The notes below the pieces were generated by a model that saw only the letters and a program-made list of their open reading frames with translations, made no database searches and was not told the DNA's origin. Shown here piece after piece: positions 25,707 to 34,669 of a stretch of DNA of 64,000 nucleotides. This DNA comes from Celeribacter litoreus. GTDB taxonomy: Bacteria > Pseudomonadota > Alphaproteobacteria > Rhodobacterales > Rhodobacteraceae. Where the stretch lies: positions 1 to 64,000 of the forward strand of contig NZ_JAIUFY010000014.1 in assembly GCF_020165855.1 (NCBI RefSeq), written 5' to 3'. A program made the translations under genes and the position numbers. How positions within the stretch are numbered: the stretch's first letter is position 1; each line of letters opens with the position of its first letter.

Positions 25707-26141
25707 ATGCTCGTCGGTCAGATTCTCAAAAACAAAGCCATCAAAGAAACCGTGACCATCCGTCCGGATATCACAATCGGAGAGGCAGCGACGTTGCTCT
25801 CTGCACGTCGGATCGGTGCCGTGGTCGTCGCCACGAACCCGCGCACGCCCGAGGGCATTCTCTCAGAGCGCGATGTGGTCCGCGAGCTTGGCAAATCTGG
25901 GCCGTCTGCTCTCAATAACAAAGTCTCCGATTTCATGACGCGCAAGCTCGTGAGCTGTAGCCCCAATGACACCGCGCTTGCCGTCCTCGAACGGATGAGC
26001 ACGGGGCGGTTCCGTCACATGCCGGTTATGGACGGTGACGTGATGATCGGGCTTGTGTCCATCGGAGATGTCGTGAAAGCGCGTCTTGATGAACTCGCCA
26101 TGGAAAACAATGCCCTTGAAGGCATGATCATGGGGCACTGA
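25707..26141 (+). CDS. Tandem CBS-domain protein
   Basis: A 144-residue protein made of two CBS repeats (about 8-65 and 76-132), with the typical SERDVVRELG and RFRHMPVMDGDVMIGLVSIGDVV segments. Such small proteins bind adenine nucleotides and act as energy sensors, but the partner is unknown. I chose ATG 25707, with AGGGAGGAAAT before it. It is followed by coaD after 113 bases. Confidence 0.8.
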   Translation: MLVGQILKNKAIKETVTIRPDITIGEAATLLSARRIGAVVVATNPRTPEGILSERDVVRELGKSGPSALNNKVSDFMTRKLVSCSPNDTALAVLERMSTGRFRHMPVMDGDVMIGLVSIGDVVKARLDELAMENNALEGMIMGH

Positions 26142-26254
26142 CGGTCGTCAGGCTGATTGCAAAATATTTGTGACCTTTGACGGGGTGTTTGTTCCGAAGG
26201 GCCTTGATTTTGCGTGTGCAATAATGTTGCGTGCACATCAAAGAGGAGACCCAC

Positions 26255-26749
26255 ATGCGTATTGGTTTGTACCCCGGGACATTCGACCCCGTTACTCACG
26301 GTCATGGCGATATCATCCGTCGGGCCTGTGCGCTTGTGGATCGTCTCGTGATTGGGGTCGCAATCAACCGTGACAAGGGGCCTCTGTTTTCGCTCGAAGA
26401 GCGCGTGGAGATGCTCAAAGAGTATACTGCGGGTCTCTCTGACACCACTGGCTGCGAAATCGTCGTACATCCGTTCGAGAACCTCCTCATCCAATGCGCG
26501 CGCGACGTGAATGCGACGATCATTCTGCGTGGTCTGCGCGCTGTTGCTGATTTCGAATACGAATATCAGATGGTGGGCATGAACCGCGCGCTCGATGACA
26601 AGATCGAGACCGTGTTTCTCATGGCCGATGCCCGCCATCAGGCGATTGCCTCCAAGCTCGTGAAAGAGATCGCGCGCCTTGACGGAGACATCTCGAAATT
26701 CGTTTCGCCTGCGGTCAAAGAGCGCCTGATCGCGAAATTCAACGCCTGA
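26255..26749 (+). CDS. coaD: Phosphopantetheine adenylyltransferase
   Basis: A 164-residue nucleotidyltransferase. It has GLYPGTFDPVTHGHGDII (4-21), with the HxGH motif THGH, and the late RQAIASKLVKEIA-type segment (HHxISSxxVRE equivalent). It joins ATP and 4'-phosphopantetheine in the fourth step of CoA synthesis. AGAGGAGA lies 8 bases before ATG 26255. Confidence 0.94.
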   Translation: MRIGLYPGTFDPVTHGHGDIIRRACALVDRLVIGVAINRDKGPLFSLEERVEMLKEYTAGLSDTTGCEIVVHPFENLLIQCARDVNATIILRGLRAVADFEYEYQMVGMNRALDDKIETVFLMADARHQAIASKLVKEIARLDGDISKFVSPAVKERLIAKFNA

Positions 26750-26782
26750 CACGTTGGGCGCGTCGTCGCGCCTAACGCCGCC

Positions 26783-27433
26783 TCAGAACGCCGGAATGAC
26801 TCCGATGGCGACGAAGCCTTTGAGCACGGTGTCCACCGCGACGGCGGCGAGAACCATTCCCATCACCCGTGAAACGATGGCCGCGCCGGTTTCTCCGAGC
26901 ACGCGCAGGATCGGTTGTGCCGCGACCAGGATCAACAGGGTAATGAACAACACGATGAACATGATGGATGCCGTCATCGCCTGATGGGCGATGGAGAATC
27001 GGTCATTGTCGGTGAGCATGACGACCGCCAACATCGCGCCCGGTGAGGCGATGGATGGCATGGCGAGCGGAAAGACCGCTGCGCGCTTTGCCTGCGCTTT
27101 CTTATCTTTCAGTGGCTTCTCAACCTGTGCGGCCTCTTGGGATGGTTTGCCGTCGCCAAAGATCATGGTGAGCGCGAAGAGAAACAGGACGAGCCCGCCC
27201 GCAATCTGGAAGGACGGTAGCCCGAGCCCGAGGGCTTCGAGAATAATCTGCCCGAGCAGAATGAATGCCAAGAGGATGCAGAACGCGATCAGAACAGCGC
27301 GGAAGGCGACCTTGCGCGCGTATTTGGCCGGCAGGCTCGCGGTGGCGCCGATAAAGACGGGGAGGGTGCCGATGGGGTCAATGACGACCCAAAGGGTGAT
27401 GAACTCGCTGAGGAGCGTCGAGATGTTTGGCAT
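26783..27433 (-). CDS. MarC-family membrane protein
   Basis: A 216-residue protein with about six hydrophobic helices. The MarC/UPF0056 features are LWVVIDPIGTLPVFIGAT near the N-terminus and FPLAMPSIASPGAMLAVVML near 117-136. A charged cytoplasmic insert (about 92-116, rich in K, E and Q) separates helices 3 and 4. The function of MarC proteins is not established; they are not directly linked to drug resistance. Start ATG 27433 was preferred over an upstream in-frame ATG at 27514 because the extension is not membrane-like. Confidence 0.8.
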   Translation of the reverse strand: MPNISTLLSEFITLWVVIDPIGTLPVFIGATASLPAKYARKVAFRAVLIAFCILLAFILLGQIILEALGLGLPSFQIAGGLVLFLFALTMIFGDGKPSQEAAQVEKPLKDKKAQAKRAAVFPLAMPSIASPGAMLAVVMLTDNDRFSIAHQAMTASIMFIVLFITLLILVAAQPILRVLGETGAAIVSRVMGMVLAAVAVDTVLKGFVAIGVIPAF

Positions 27434-27541
27434 GGATATCGATCTGGCGCAGAACGCGGGCGTAAGGAGGGCTATGGAGGAGGGCGGCCTGTCGCATGGC
27501 CACTGAGGCATCACATAAGGAGCGTCACCGGATATAGCAAA

Positions 27542-27568
27542 CGCTCCGAAGGAAAAACCTTCGGAGCG
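27542..27568 (-). terminator. Rho-independent terminator of the first gap gene
   Basis: An 11-bp perfect stem (CGCTCCGAAGG with its complement) with a 5-base loop, followed by TTTG on the minus strand. It lies about 65 bases after the gap stop. Confidence 0.75.
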
Positions 27569-27631
27569 CTCCTCTCCCGTTCGCGCGGGATAGCTATATG
27601 CGAGGGCCGAGGCCCCCGCTCTCTGTGTGTC

Positions 27632-28633
27632 TTAGAGGAACTTGCTCATCGCAACGGCAGTGTCGCCCATGCGGTTCGAGAAGCCCCACTCGTTGTCGTA
27701 CCACGTCAAGATGCGCACCATGGTGCCTTCCATGACCTTGGTCTGGTCGGTGTGGAAGATAGAGCTGTGCGGATCGTGGTTGAAGTCGGTGGAGACCAGC
27801 TTGCGATCGGTGTAGCCGAGCACGCCTTTGAGCGGGCCGTCTGCGGCTTTGCGGATCAGGTCGTTGATTTCTTCGACAGTGGTCTCGCGCGCAGCTTCGA
27901 AGGTCAGGTCGACAACAGAAACGTTCGGCGTCGGAACGCGGATCGCAACACCGTCCAGTTTGCCGGCGAGTTCCGGAAGAACGAGGCCAACGGCTTTCGC
28001 GGCGCCGGTGGAGGTCGGGATCATCGACAGAGCGGCGGCACGTGCGCGGTAGAGATCCTTGTGCATCGTGTCGAGCGTCGGTTGATCGCCCGTGTAGCTG
28101 TGGATCGTGGTCATGAACCCTTTCACGATTCCGATTTCGTCGTTCAGAACCTTCACGACCGGAGACAGGCAGTTCGTCGTGCAGGACGCGTTGGACACCA
28201 CGATATCGTCTGCGGTGAGAACCGAGTCGTTGACCCCGTAGACGACGGTCTTGTCTGCGCCGGCGGCGGGTGCGGAGACGAGAACGCGTTTGGAGCCGTT
28301 TTTGAGGTGCAGCTCTGCTTTCTCTTTCGCGGTGAAAATACCGGTGCATTCGAGCGCGATATCCACATCACCCCAAGGCAGGTCTTCCGGATTGCGGATC
28401 GCCGTCACCTTGATCGGGCCGCGACCCGCGTCGATGGTATCTTCGGTGAATTTCACTTCGACCGGGAAACGGCCATGCACCGAGTCGAACTGGAGCAGAT
28501 GGGCATTCGTTTCAACCGGACCCAGATCGTTGATCGCGACGACCTCGATATCGGTACGTCCCGATTCGATGATCGCGCGCAGCACGTTACGTCCGATACG
28601 ACCAAATCCATTGATTGCGACTTTCACGGCCAT
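27632..28633 (-). CDS. gap: Glyceraldehyde-3-phosphate dehydrogenase, NAD type
   Basis: A 333-residue GAPDH. The Rossmann motif INGFGRIGR is at 7-15, Asp36 in VVAINDLGP matches the NAD-selecting aspartate, and the catalytic Cys151 lies in SNASCTTNC. The C-terminal [12 protein letters not shown] is intact. AAGGAGGTGCTGTA precedes the start. It shares strong similarity with the second gap gene 450 bases upstream but differs at the cofactor site. Confidence 0.95.
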   Translation of the reverse strand: MAVKVAINGFGRIGRNVLRAIIESGRTDIEVVAINDLGPVETNAHLLQFDSVHGRFPVEVKFTEDTIDAGRGPIKVTAIRNPEDLPWGDVDIALECTGIFTAKEKAELHLKNGSKRVLVSAPAAGADKTVVYGVNDSVLTADDIVVSNASCTTNCLSPVVKVLNDEIGIVKGFMTTIHSYTGDQPTLDTMHKDLYRARAAALSMIPTSTGAAKAVGLVLPELAGKLDGVAIRVPTPNVSVVDLTFEAARETTVEEINDLIRKAADGPLKGVLGYTDRKLVSTDFNHDPHSSIFHTDQTKVMEGTMVRILTWYDNEWGFSNRMGDTAVAMSKFL

Positions 28634-28770
28634 TACAGCACCTCCTTGACGCTTTGGCTGGAGAAGAGACGGAGGATGTCCCTTCTTGTGTGAGCCGAGA
28701 CGGGCATGTCCGTCTCAGAAAATTGTGCAGGCGTGTTCCCAAAAAATCAGAAAAACACGCACAAGACGGC

Positions 28771-28914
28771 TCAGCGCCAGAATGCGATTAAATCAATCAG
28801 ATCGAGAAGTTCGCGGAACATAAAGACGGTTCCGTCACCTTCATTCAGCCCAAAATCGAGGCCAAGGACGATCAAGATCACGATGGCAAGCCCGAGGGCG
28901 ATCTGGTTGGTCAT
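28771..28914 (-). CDS. Small conserved membrane protein (47 residues)
   Basis: A 47-residue protein starting MTNQIALGLAIVILIVLGLD, one transmembrane helix (about 4-20), then a short loop and an amphipathic C-terminus ending LIDLIAFWR. I recall similar 'MTNQIA...AFWR' proteins next to gap genes in Rhodobacteraceae. Only a weak ribosome binding site (GACAGAT region) is visible. It lies between the two gap genes on the same strand. Function unknown. Confidence 0.65.
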   Translation of the reverse strand: MTNQIALGLAIVILIVLGLDFGLNEGDGTVFMFRELLDLIDLIAFWR

Positions 28915-28995
28915 ATCTGTCGCTGTTGCTTCGTCTTGGCGGCACTTTGCGTCAGAGGCACAAAGAAGGAAAGGGGTCAGATCAAAAAACAGAGA

Positions 28996-29024
28996 AAACT
29001 CCGGGCACCTACATGCCGGAGTTT
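28996..29024 (-). terminator. Rho-independent terminator of the second gap gene
   Basis: AAACTCCGG and CCGGAGTTT form a 9-bp stem; on the minus strand it is followed by TTCTCTGTTTTTT. It separates the second gap gene from the 47-residue gene. Confidence 0.7.
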
Positions 29025-29086
29025 CGGAGAGTGTGTTGGAAAACACAGGCGGGGGCTCCTCCTGCCGCCCGCCTGCGGGGCCCTTC

Positions 29087-30082
29087 TCAGAGACGGCCCA
29101 TTGCGGCGGCAACGTCGGCCATCCGCGCAGAGAATCCCCATTCGTTGTCGTACCAGGACAGAACGCGCACGGTGCGGCCGATCACTTTGGTCTGGTCCGG
29201 AGCGAAAATGGACGACTGTGTGGTGTGGTTGAAATCGATCGAGACCTTCGGCTCTTCGTCATAGCCGAGGACCGCACGCATGTGGCCTTCGGCGGCCTCA
29301 CGCATGATTTCGTTCACATCTGCGACCGTGACGTCTTTGGACGCCTGGAATGTCAGGTCAACGGCGGACACGTTTGGCGTCGGGACGCGGATCGCGGAGC
29401 CGTCGAGCTTGCCGGTCAGTTCCGGGAGCACTTCGCTCAGGGCTTTCGCCGCGCCGGTGGACGTCGGGATCATCGCCATGGCGGCTGCGCGGGCGCGATA
29501 CAGGTCCTTGTGACGGCGGTCGAGCGTCGGCTGATCACCGGTGTAGCTGTGGATCGTGGTCATGATACCGCTCTCGATGCCGATGGCGTCGTTGAGCACT
29601 TTGGCGAGCGGGGCGAGACAGTTTGTGGTGCAGGAACCATTCGACACCATGCGCTCGTTCTCGCGCAGTTCGCGGTGGTTCACGCCGAACACAACGGTGC
29701 GGTCCACATTTTTCGCCGGTGCGGAGATCAGAACCTTCTTTGCGCCGCGTTCGAGGTGGACGTTGGCTTTGTGGCCGTCGTTGAATTTGCCGGTGCACTC
29801 GAGCACGACGTCAACGCCTTCCCAATCCAGTTCGTTCGGATCGTAGGTGGACATCACTTGCATCGGGCCGTGGCCGATGTCGAGCGTGTTGCCCTCAACG
29901 CGAACCTCACCGCCGAAACGGCCGTGCACGGAGTCGTATTTCAGGAGGTGTGCATTGGTTTCGATCGGGCCAGTGGCGTTCAGCTTGACGACTTCGACCT
30001 CGTTCAAGCCAGCCTCGGCGATGTGAGCCAAGGTGCAGCGTCCGATACGGCCAAAGCCATTGATGCCAAGTTTGATGGTCAT
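29087..30082 (-). CDS. gap2: Second glyceraldehyde-3-phosphate dehydrogenase, probable NADP-accepting form
   Basis: A 331-residue GAPDH with INGFGRIGR at 7-15 and catalytic Cys151 in SNGSCTTNC. The NAD-selecting aspartate is replaced: VVKLNATGP has Ala36 where the neighbouring paralogue has Asp36. Arg-Arg precede [10 protein letters not shown] where the paralogue has Thr-Met. Loss of this Asp is known in NADP-dependent GapB of Bacillus, so an NADP-using, possibly gluconeogenic role is inferred. Start ATG 30082 was chosen over 30094. Three operator-like repeats lie 82-135 bases upstream. Confidence 0.9.
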   Translation of the reverse strand: MTIKLGINGFGRIGRCTLAHIAEAGLNEVEVVKLNATGPIETNAHLLKYDSVHGRFGGEVRVEGNTLDIGHGPMQVMSTYDPNELDWEGVDVVLECTGKFNDGHKANVHLERGAKKVLISAPAKNVDRTVVFGVNHRELRENERMVSNGSCTTNCLAPLAKVLNDAIGIESGIMTTIHSYTGDQPTLDRRHKDLYRARAAAMAMIPTSTGAAKALSEVLPELTGKLDGSAIRVPTPNVSAVDLTFQASKDVTVADVNEIMREAAEGHMRAVLGYDEEPKVSIDFNHTTQSSIFAPDQTKVIGRTVRVLSWYDNEWGFSARMADVAAAMGRL

Positions 30083-30163
30083 GTGCGTCTCCAACAGCGA
30101 CAGGGATAGCTTGGCTGGTCGTATACGACGGTGTGCTATGGTGGAAAAGCTTTTAACGCCAAC

Positions 30164-30217
30164 ATGTTAGCGTAAACATGCGATGTTAGCGACAACATGT
30201 TGCGTTAGCGAAAACAT
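30164..30217 (-). promoter_or_regulatory. Three operator-like repeats ahead of gap2
   Basis: Three 16-bp imperfect palindromes start at 30164, 30183 and 30202, exactly 19 bases apart: ATGTTAGCGTAAACAT, ATGTTAGCGACAACAT and GCGTTAGCGAAAACAT. The shape (TGTTAGCG...AACA) resembles LacI/GntR-type operators used by alphaproteobacterial carbon regulators. A fourth degenerate copy may end at 30165, and a lone half-site GTTAGCGCT is at 30306. The regulator is not encoded nearby. Confidence 0.65.
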
Positions 30218-30350
30218 CCGCCCCTGATGTCGTGGGGTCGCTCTGCTGATGTGATTGCCGGATGATTTGGCGTCTGGCAAGAGGACTTTTGTGGAAAATC
30301 GAGAGGTTAGCGCTCGCATTCTGTGTCATGCGCAAAAGGTGCACAAAAAA

Positions 30351-30370
30351 GCCCCGCATTGAGGCGGGGC
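30351..30370 (-). terminator. Terminator-like hairpin, near copy of the one at 31211
   Basis: GCCCCGC and GCGGGGC form a 7-bp stem with a 6-base loop, preceded on the plus strand by six A. It matches the hairpin at 31211-31230 except for one loop base. No gene ends beside it on either strand, which is odd for a terminator. Confidence 0.6.
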
Positions 30371-30497
30371 TTAAGCCATAAATTTTGCGACAATTGCTCA
30401 GCGTATTCGTTCTCACAATTTGCTCCTGCAAATGGTTGTATGGGAAACACCTAGTGTCTAGGCTTTCCACAATCATAATTTATTGAAAGTTTTTGAT

Positions 30498-31190
30498 ATG
30501 CTTCCAGTCTTGGCTATACCCGTTCTTCATTCATCCGGTGCGTGGATCGCTTCAACCGCCGCATCGGGTTACGTGGCAGGCACATTGTCGTCGACATGGG
30601 TTGGCGCCTTCATTCTCGGAAATGCAGGGCTGCTCACATCATCTGGACTCGTTTCTGCGACAGGTCTTGCGGCTGCTGCTAGCGTTGCCGCCTCTTCATC
30701 GAGCGCATTTGTTGGAGCAACTCTATCCGCGGTTGGACTTGGAGGTCTTGCTCAGTCGTTGGGGCTGGTTCCTGTAACATTCCTCGGCCTGACGCCTGTG
30801 GGTTGGGTCGTGGCGGGCGCTGCCTCTACAGCGACAGTCGGCATCGGGTACCTCATTTCAAAGAGAAAACTCTCGCAAATCAATGAGGAGCGTGAAAAAG
30901 GAGGGCTCGATCCGATTGGAGTCAAGGGAATTATTGACGAGATCCGTGCCTTTGAGGAGCGAGCAAATCGAAATGTTTTTACGAAGCTATCCCTTGAACG
31001 CGCTGATGTGAATTTCGACAAGGATCACGATAATGTTGAAATTAGGGGCGAAGTTTATCGCCTTGGACGTCTCCGCTATGTCGTAAATGTAGATGGTTCT
31101 GAAGAGGTGTTTTTTGTTTCGAAGGTAGGGCGAAAGAAGCGCCTATTGGTTGTGAAACCCTCGGGAAGTGCTGGTGCTGTGATCGTGTGA
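30498..31190 (+). CDS. Hypothetical membrane-associated protein, Gly/Ala/Ser-rich
   Basis: A 230-residue protein that I do not recognise. Residues about 1-120 are hydrophobic and rich in Gly, Ala and Ser, with repeated small-residue stretches (GLAAAASVAASSSS, GWVVAGAASTATVGIGY) that could pack as glycine-zipper helices. From about 123 it becomes charged (KRKLSQINEEREKGG) and then a beta-rich domain with VEIRGEVYRLGRLRYVVNVDG. An alternative TTG start at 30483 is in frame. Base composition is less GC-rich than the neighbours, and the gene sits between two near-identical hairpins. Acquired DNA is likely. Confidence 0.55.
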   Translation: MLPVLAIPVLHSSGAWIASTAASGYVAGTLSSTWVGAFILGNAGLLTSSGLVSATGLAAAASVAASSSSAFVGATLSAVGLGGLAQSLGLVPVTFLGLTPVGWVVAGAASTATVGIGYLISKRKLSQINEEREKGGLDPIGVKGIIDEIRAFEERANRNVFTKLSLERADVNFDKDHDNVEIRGEVYRLGRLRYVVNVDGSEEVFFVSKVGRKKRLLVVKPSGSAGAVIV

Positions 31191-31210
31191 TGTCGCCCCA
31201 ATGAGAAAAA

Positions 31211-31230
31211 GCCCCGCACTGAGGCGGGGC
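31211..31230. terminator. Bidirectional terminator for tkt and the hypothetical gene
   Basis: GCCCCGC and GCGGGGC stem with A-run before and T-run after, so it works for both converging genes (hypothetical on plus, tkt on minus). Confidence 0.85.
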
Positions 31231-31255
31231 TTTTGAACTTTGAGTGTGTCGGGGA

Positions 31256-33277
31256 TTAACCCAGAAGCGCTTTGACCTGAGCCACCACGTTGTCGGCAGA
31301 AATGCCAAACTTCTCGTAGAGCTCTTCTGCAGGAGCGGAGGCGCCAAAGCGGGTCATGCCGACAAACGCCTGTTTCGCTTCGCGGCCACGCTCGCCGAGG
31401 AGCCAGCGATCCCAGCCGCCTTCGCGGACAGCGGCCTCGATGCCAACGCGCACCGGACCAGCCGGAAGCACCTTGCGGCGGTAGGCTTCGTCCTGCTCTG
31501 CGAAGAGCTCCATACAGGGCATGGAGACAACGCGGGTGCCGATGCCGTTTTCCTGCAGGATCTTGCGGGCTTCCATAGCGATGGCCACTTCGGACCCGGT
31601 TGCGATGAGGATCGCTTCGCGTTTGCCCTCAGCTTCGGCCAGAACGTAGGCGCCTTTGGAGACGAGGTTGGTGTTCTTGTGCTCGGTGCGGAGCGTCGGA
31701 ACGCCCTGACGGGTGAGAACGAGAACGGACGGCGTCTTCTGCGACGTCAGCGCGATTTCCCAAGCTTCTGCGGTCTCAACGGTGTCACACGGACGAATGG
31801 TCATCGTGTTCGGCGTTGCGCGGCAGATGGCGAGGTGTTCGACCGGCTGGTGGGTCGGACCGTCTTCGCCGAGGCCGATGGAGTCGTGGGTCATGACGTA
31901 GGTCACAGGGATCTGCATCAGAGCGGACAGACGCATCGCCGGGCGCGCGTAGTCGGTGAAGCAGAAGAACGTGCCACCATATGGACGGATGCCGCCGTGG
32001 AGCGCCATGCCGTTCATCGCAGCGGCCATGCCGTGCTCACGGATTCCGTAGTAGACGTAACGACCTTTGCGGTTGGTCTCGTCGAACGTGCCCAGACCAG
32101 CGGTCAGGGTGTTGTTGGAGCCGGTGAGGTCAGCGGAGCCACCGAGCGTTTCCGGCATCACCGGGTTCACAACTTCGAGCACCTTCTGAGAGGATGCGCG
32201 GGTTGCAAGTTTCGGCTGCTCTTCGGAAATCTGCTTTTTGAAGGCTTTGATCGTCGCGGAGAGTTTCTTCGGAGCTTCGCCCGCGAAGACGCGGTTGAAC
32301 TCGGCCTGACGGCGTTCGGACTGCTCTTCGAAACGGGCTTCCCAAGCAACGCGCTCTTCACGGCCTTTGGAACCGATTTCTTCCCACTGGGATTTGACGT
32401 CGGCTGCGACCTCATACGGACCCCAGTTTACGCCGTAGATTTCTTTGGCGGCTTTGAGGGCGTCGGCGTCGGTGAGCGCGCCGTGGCCTTTGGAGGTGTC
32501 CTGTGCCGCGTGACCCAGAGCGATGTGGGTTTTGCAGGCGATCATGGACGGCTTCTTGGACTTTTTCGCAGCTTCGATCGCGGCGTCGATTTGCTCCGGA
32601 TCGTGACCGTCGATTTCGATCACGTGCCAACCGGCGGCTTTAAAGCGCTGCGGCTGGTTGGTGCGGTCAGAAATGTCCACGGTGCCGTCGATGGTGATGT
32701 TGTTGTTGTCCCAGAAGACGATCAGCTTGCCGAGTTTCTGACGACCTGCGAGGGCGATGGCCTCTTGGGACACGCCTTCCATGAGGCAACCGTCACCCGC
32801 GATCACGTAGGTGTAGTGGCTCTGGAGCTTAGCACCGAAACGGGCGCGCAGGGATTCTTCTGCCATGGCAAAGCCAACAGCGTTGGAGATGCCCTGACCA
32901 AGCGGACCGGTGGTGGTCTCAACGCCATCGAGCAGGAAGTTTTCCGGGTGACCGGCGGTTTTCGCGCCCATCTGGCGGAAGTTTTTGATCTGCTCGAGCG
33001 GCATCTCTTTGTAGCCGGTGAGGTAGAGCAGGGAGTAGATCAGCATGGAGCCGTGACCAGCGGACAGGATGAAACGGTCGCGGTCCGGCCAGGTCGGCGC
33101 AGCGGCGTCGAACTTAAGGTGTTTCTCGAAGAGAACAGTCGCGACGTCGGCCATACCCATCGGCATGCCGGAGTGACCGGAATTGGCGCCGGCAACAGCG
33201 TCGAGCGTCAGAGTGCGGATGGCAGCAGCCTTCATCCAGTGGTCGGGGTGCGCCTCGCGCAGGTGAGCGATATCCAC
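31256..33277 (-). CDS. tkt: Transketolase
   Basis: A 673-residue ThDP enzyme. The sequence has [16 protein letters not shown] near 30, the ThDP motif [13 protein letters not shown] near 154-166, ending in the Asn of [10 protein letters not shown], and [20 protein letters not shown] near 470. It moves two-carbon units in the pentose phosphate pathway. I chose a GTG start at 33277 ([14 protein letters not shown]) because AGGAGA lies 7 bases upstream; the ATG at 33334 adds a non-conserved tail. The next internal ATG would cut conserved residues. Confidence 0.94.
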   Translation of the reverse strand: MDIAHLREAHPDHWMKAAAIRTLTLDAVAGANSGHSGMPMGMADVATVLFEKHLKFDAAAPTWPDRDRFILSAGHGSMLIYSLLYLTGYKEMPLEQIKNFRQMGAKTAGHPENFLLDGVETTTGPLGQGISNAVGFAMAEESLRARFGAKLQSHYTYVIAGDGCLMEGVSQEAIALAGRQKLGKLIVFWDNNNITIDGTVDISDRTNQPQRFKAAGWHVIEIDGHDPEQIDAAIEAAKKSKKPSMIACKTHIALGHAAQDTSKGHGALTDADALKAAKEIYGVNWGPYEVAADVKSQWEEIGSKGREERVAWEARFEEQSERRQAEFNRVFAGEAPKKLSATIKAFKKQISEEQPKLATRASSQKVLEVVNPVMPETLGGSADLTGSNNTLTAGLGTFDETNRKGRYVYYGIREHGMAAAMNGMALHGGIRPYGGTFFCFTDYARPAMRLSALMQIPVTYVMTHDSIGLGEDGPTHQPVEHLAICRATPNTMTIRPCDTVETAEAWEIALTSQKTPSVLVLTRQGVPTLRTEHKNTNLVSKGAYVLAEAEGKREAILIATGSEVAIAMEARKILQENGIGTRVVSMPCMELFAEQDEAYRRKVLPAGPVRVGIEAAVREGGWDRWLLGERGREAKQAFVGMTRFGASAPAEELYEKFGISADNVVAQVKALLG

Positions 33278-33635
33278 GGGCGGATCTCCTTTTGGACTCC
33301 CAGAAATGTGCCGACTCCTCCTCGAGTCCGGCATTCGCGCCCTCTGTTACCGATGTGAGGGCAAAGTGCAAGCAATGGTGTGATCTGGGCGGTAAATAGC
33401 GCAATCAGGCCCTGTTTGAGAGGCTTCGGCCGCATTTCCCCGGTCTATCAGTGCTCACTGGGCACTTCTGTCGAATCAAGGACGCAAAAAGGCGATGATC
33501 ATTGCTCTTACCCCTTGAGCCCGAGAAACAATTCGGCTTTTCTAATCTGAAGGGCAGTGGAAGGGTTTGTTTACCCTCACACGGGCAAAATAAATAAGAA
33601 ATCAGAACCGTAGAGCAGATTGTGGGGACGTTGCC
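33278..33635. other. Divergent promoter region between tkt and the zapA operon
   Basis: No gene is seen in 358 bases. An inverted repeat AGTGC-N7-GCACT lies at 33450-33466. The right part is AT-rich (around 33585-33610) and probably carries the promoter of the coiled-coil gene. Confidence 0.4.
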
Positions 33636-34181
33636 ATGAGCGAGATTTCCGAATTCGAAGCACGGATCACGGCCGCGCTGGAGCGGATCGGGCGGGCTGT
33701 TGCCGTCGCTGAAAAGGGACAGGTGGCCGCACCAACTCAGGTAGACGGCGACGACGCGCAGACCGAGAAACTCGAAGCGCTCGAGAAAGAGCTCGCGGAA
33801 GAGCGAGAAGCAAATGCGCGCCTTGAGGCGCGAGTAAAGGCAATCCAACGCCGTCAGGAAATCCACGTCGCAGGGCTTGAGGGCGAGGTTGAGAAGCTAC
33901 GTAGCCAGCTGATGGATCACGATACAGCGCTCCAGAAACTGCGAGAGATGAATGGCAAGCTGCGGGATGTGAACATTGCCTTGCGGACCGCGAATGCCGA
34001 CGGGCTTGCGGATCCTTCCCTCATCAACACCTCTTTGCAAACAGAGTTGGATGCGCTCAAGACCTCCCGCGAGGCCGACACAACAGAGATGAATGCCATT
34101 CTGACCGATTTGCGTGATATGGTAGCCAGGGCCGAAGACCTTGGTGAAGATGACGAGCAAACGCCGGTCGAGGAGGTCTGA
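33636..34181 (+). CDS. Coiled-coil protein upstream of zapA (ZauP-like position)
   Basis: A 181-residue acidic protein that is nearly all heptad-like helix (about 40-110: EKLEALEKELAEEREANARLE and onward), with a second helical segment near 130-165. There is no signal or membrane segment. It overlaps nothing but is only 2 bases from zapA, so the two are cotranscribed. In Caulobacter a coiled-coil partner, ZauP, is encoded with ZapA and links it to the Z-ring. I infer an equivalent role from position and structure, not from sequence identity. Confidence 0.55.
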   Translation: MSEISEFEARITAALERIGRAVAVAEKGQVAAPTQVDGDDAQTEKLEALEKELAEEREANARLEARVKAIQRRQEIHVAGLEGEVEKLRSQLMDHDTALQKLREMNGKLRDVNIALRTANADGLADPSLINTSLQTELDALKTSREADTTEMNAILTDLRDMVARAEDLGEDDEQTPVEEV

Positions 34182-34183
34182 AG

Positions 34184-34600
34184 ATGCCCGAAGTGAATAT
34201 CTCAATCGGTGGCCGTGAATTCGAAGTCGCCTGTCAGGAAGGCGAGGAGCACTTTCTGCAATCCGCAGCGGCCCTTTTGGACAACGAGGCCTCCGTGCTC
34301 GCGAGCCAGATTGGACGCCTGCCCGCCGAACGGATGCTGTTGATGGCGGGGCTGATGCTCGCCGATAAAACCGCGGGTCTCGAAGAACAAATGCGTGCGC
34401 TGGAGACCAAACTCGCGGCGCATGAGACTCTGATTGAAGAATTAAAGTCGCGTCCGACGCCCGAACCTGAAAAGGTCGAGGTGCCGGTTATTCCCTCTGA
34501 TGTCACCGATAGCCTCGCGGAATTGGCGGCGCGCGCAGAGAGTATGGCTGCCGCGTTTGAAGAGCGCCTTGGCGGGGTCGAAGACGCATCAGCCGAATAA
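34184..34600 (+). CDS. zapA: Cell division protein ZapA
   Basis: A 138-residue protein. The N-terminal ZapA domain (MPEVNISIGGREFEVACQEG, then FLQSAAALLDNEA, then ERMLLMAGLMLAD) is followed by a long helix (about 62-90) for tetramer formation and a Pro/Glu-rich tail that is longer than in enterobacteria. ZapA cross-links FtsZ filaments. It follows the coiled-coil gene by 2 bases. Confidence 0.88.
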   Translation: MPEVNISIGGREFEVACQEGEEHFLQSAAALLDNEASVLASQIGRLPAERMLLMAGLMLADKTAGLEEQMRALETKLAAHETLIEELKSRPTPEPEKVEVPVIPSDVTDSLAELAARAESMAAAFEERLGGVEDASAE

Positions 34601-34624
34601 GTTCGGCCAACTCGGAATGCAAAA

Positions 34625-34646
34625 AGCGCGCCCCACAGGGCGCGCT
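34625..34646. terminator. Bidirectional terminator between zapA and grxD
   Basis: AGCGCGCCC with its complement forms a 9-bp stem and 4-base loop, with A-run before and T-rich run after. The 69-base gap leaves no room for 6S RNA, which often follows zapA. Confidence 0.85.
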
Positions 34647-34669
34647 TTCTTTTTGGTGTGATGCTCAGA

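Noticed and set aside
30164-30217. CRISPR-like reading of the three 16-bp repeats
   Set aside because: Only three units, 3-base gaps, palindromic form and position ahead of a promoter fit operators, not CRISPR.
34601-34669. 6S RNA after zapA
   Set aside because: The gap is only 69 bases and is mostly a terminator.
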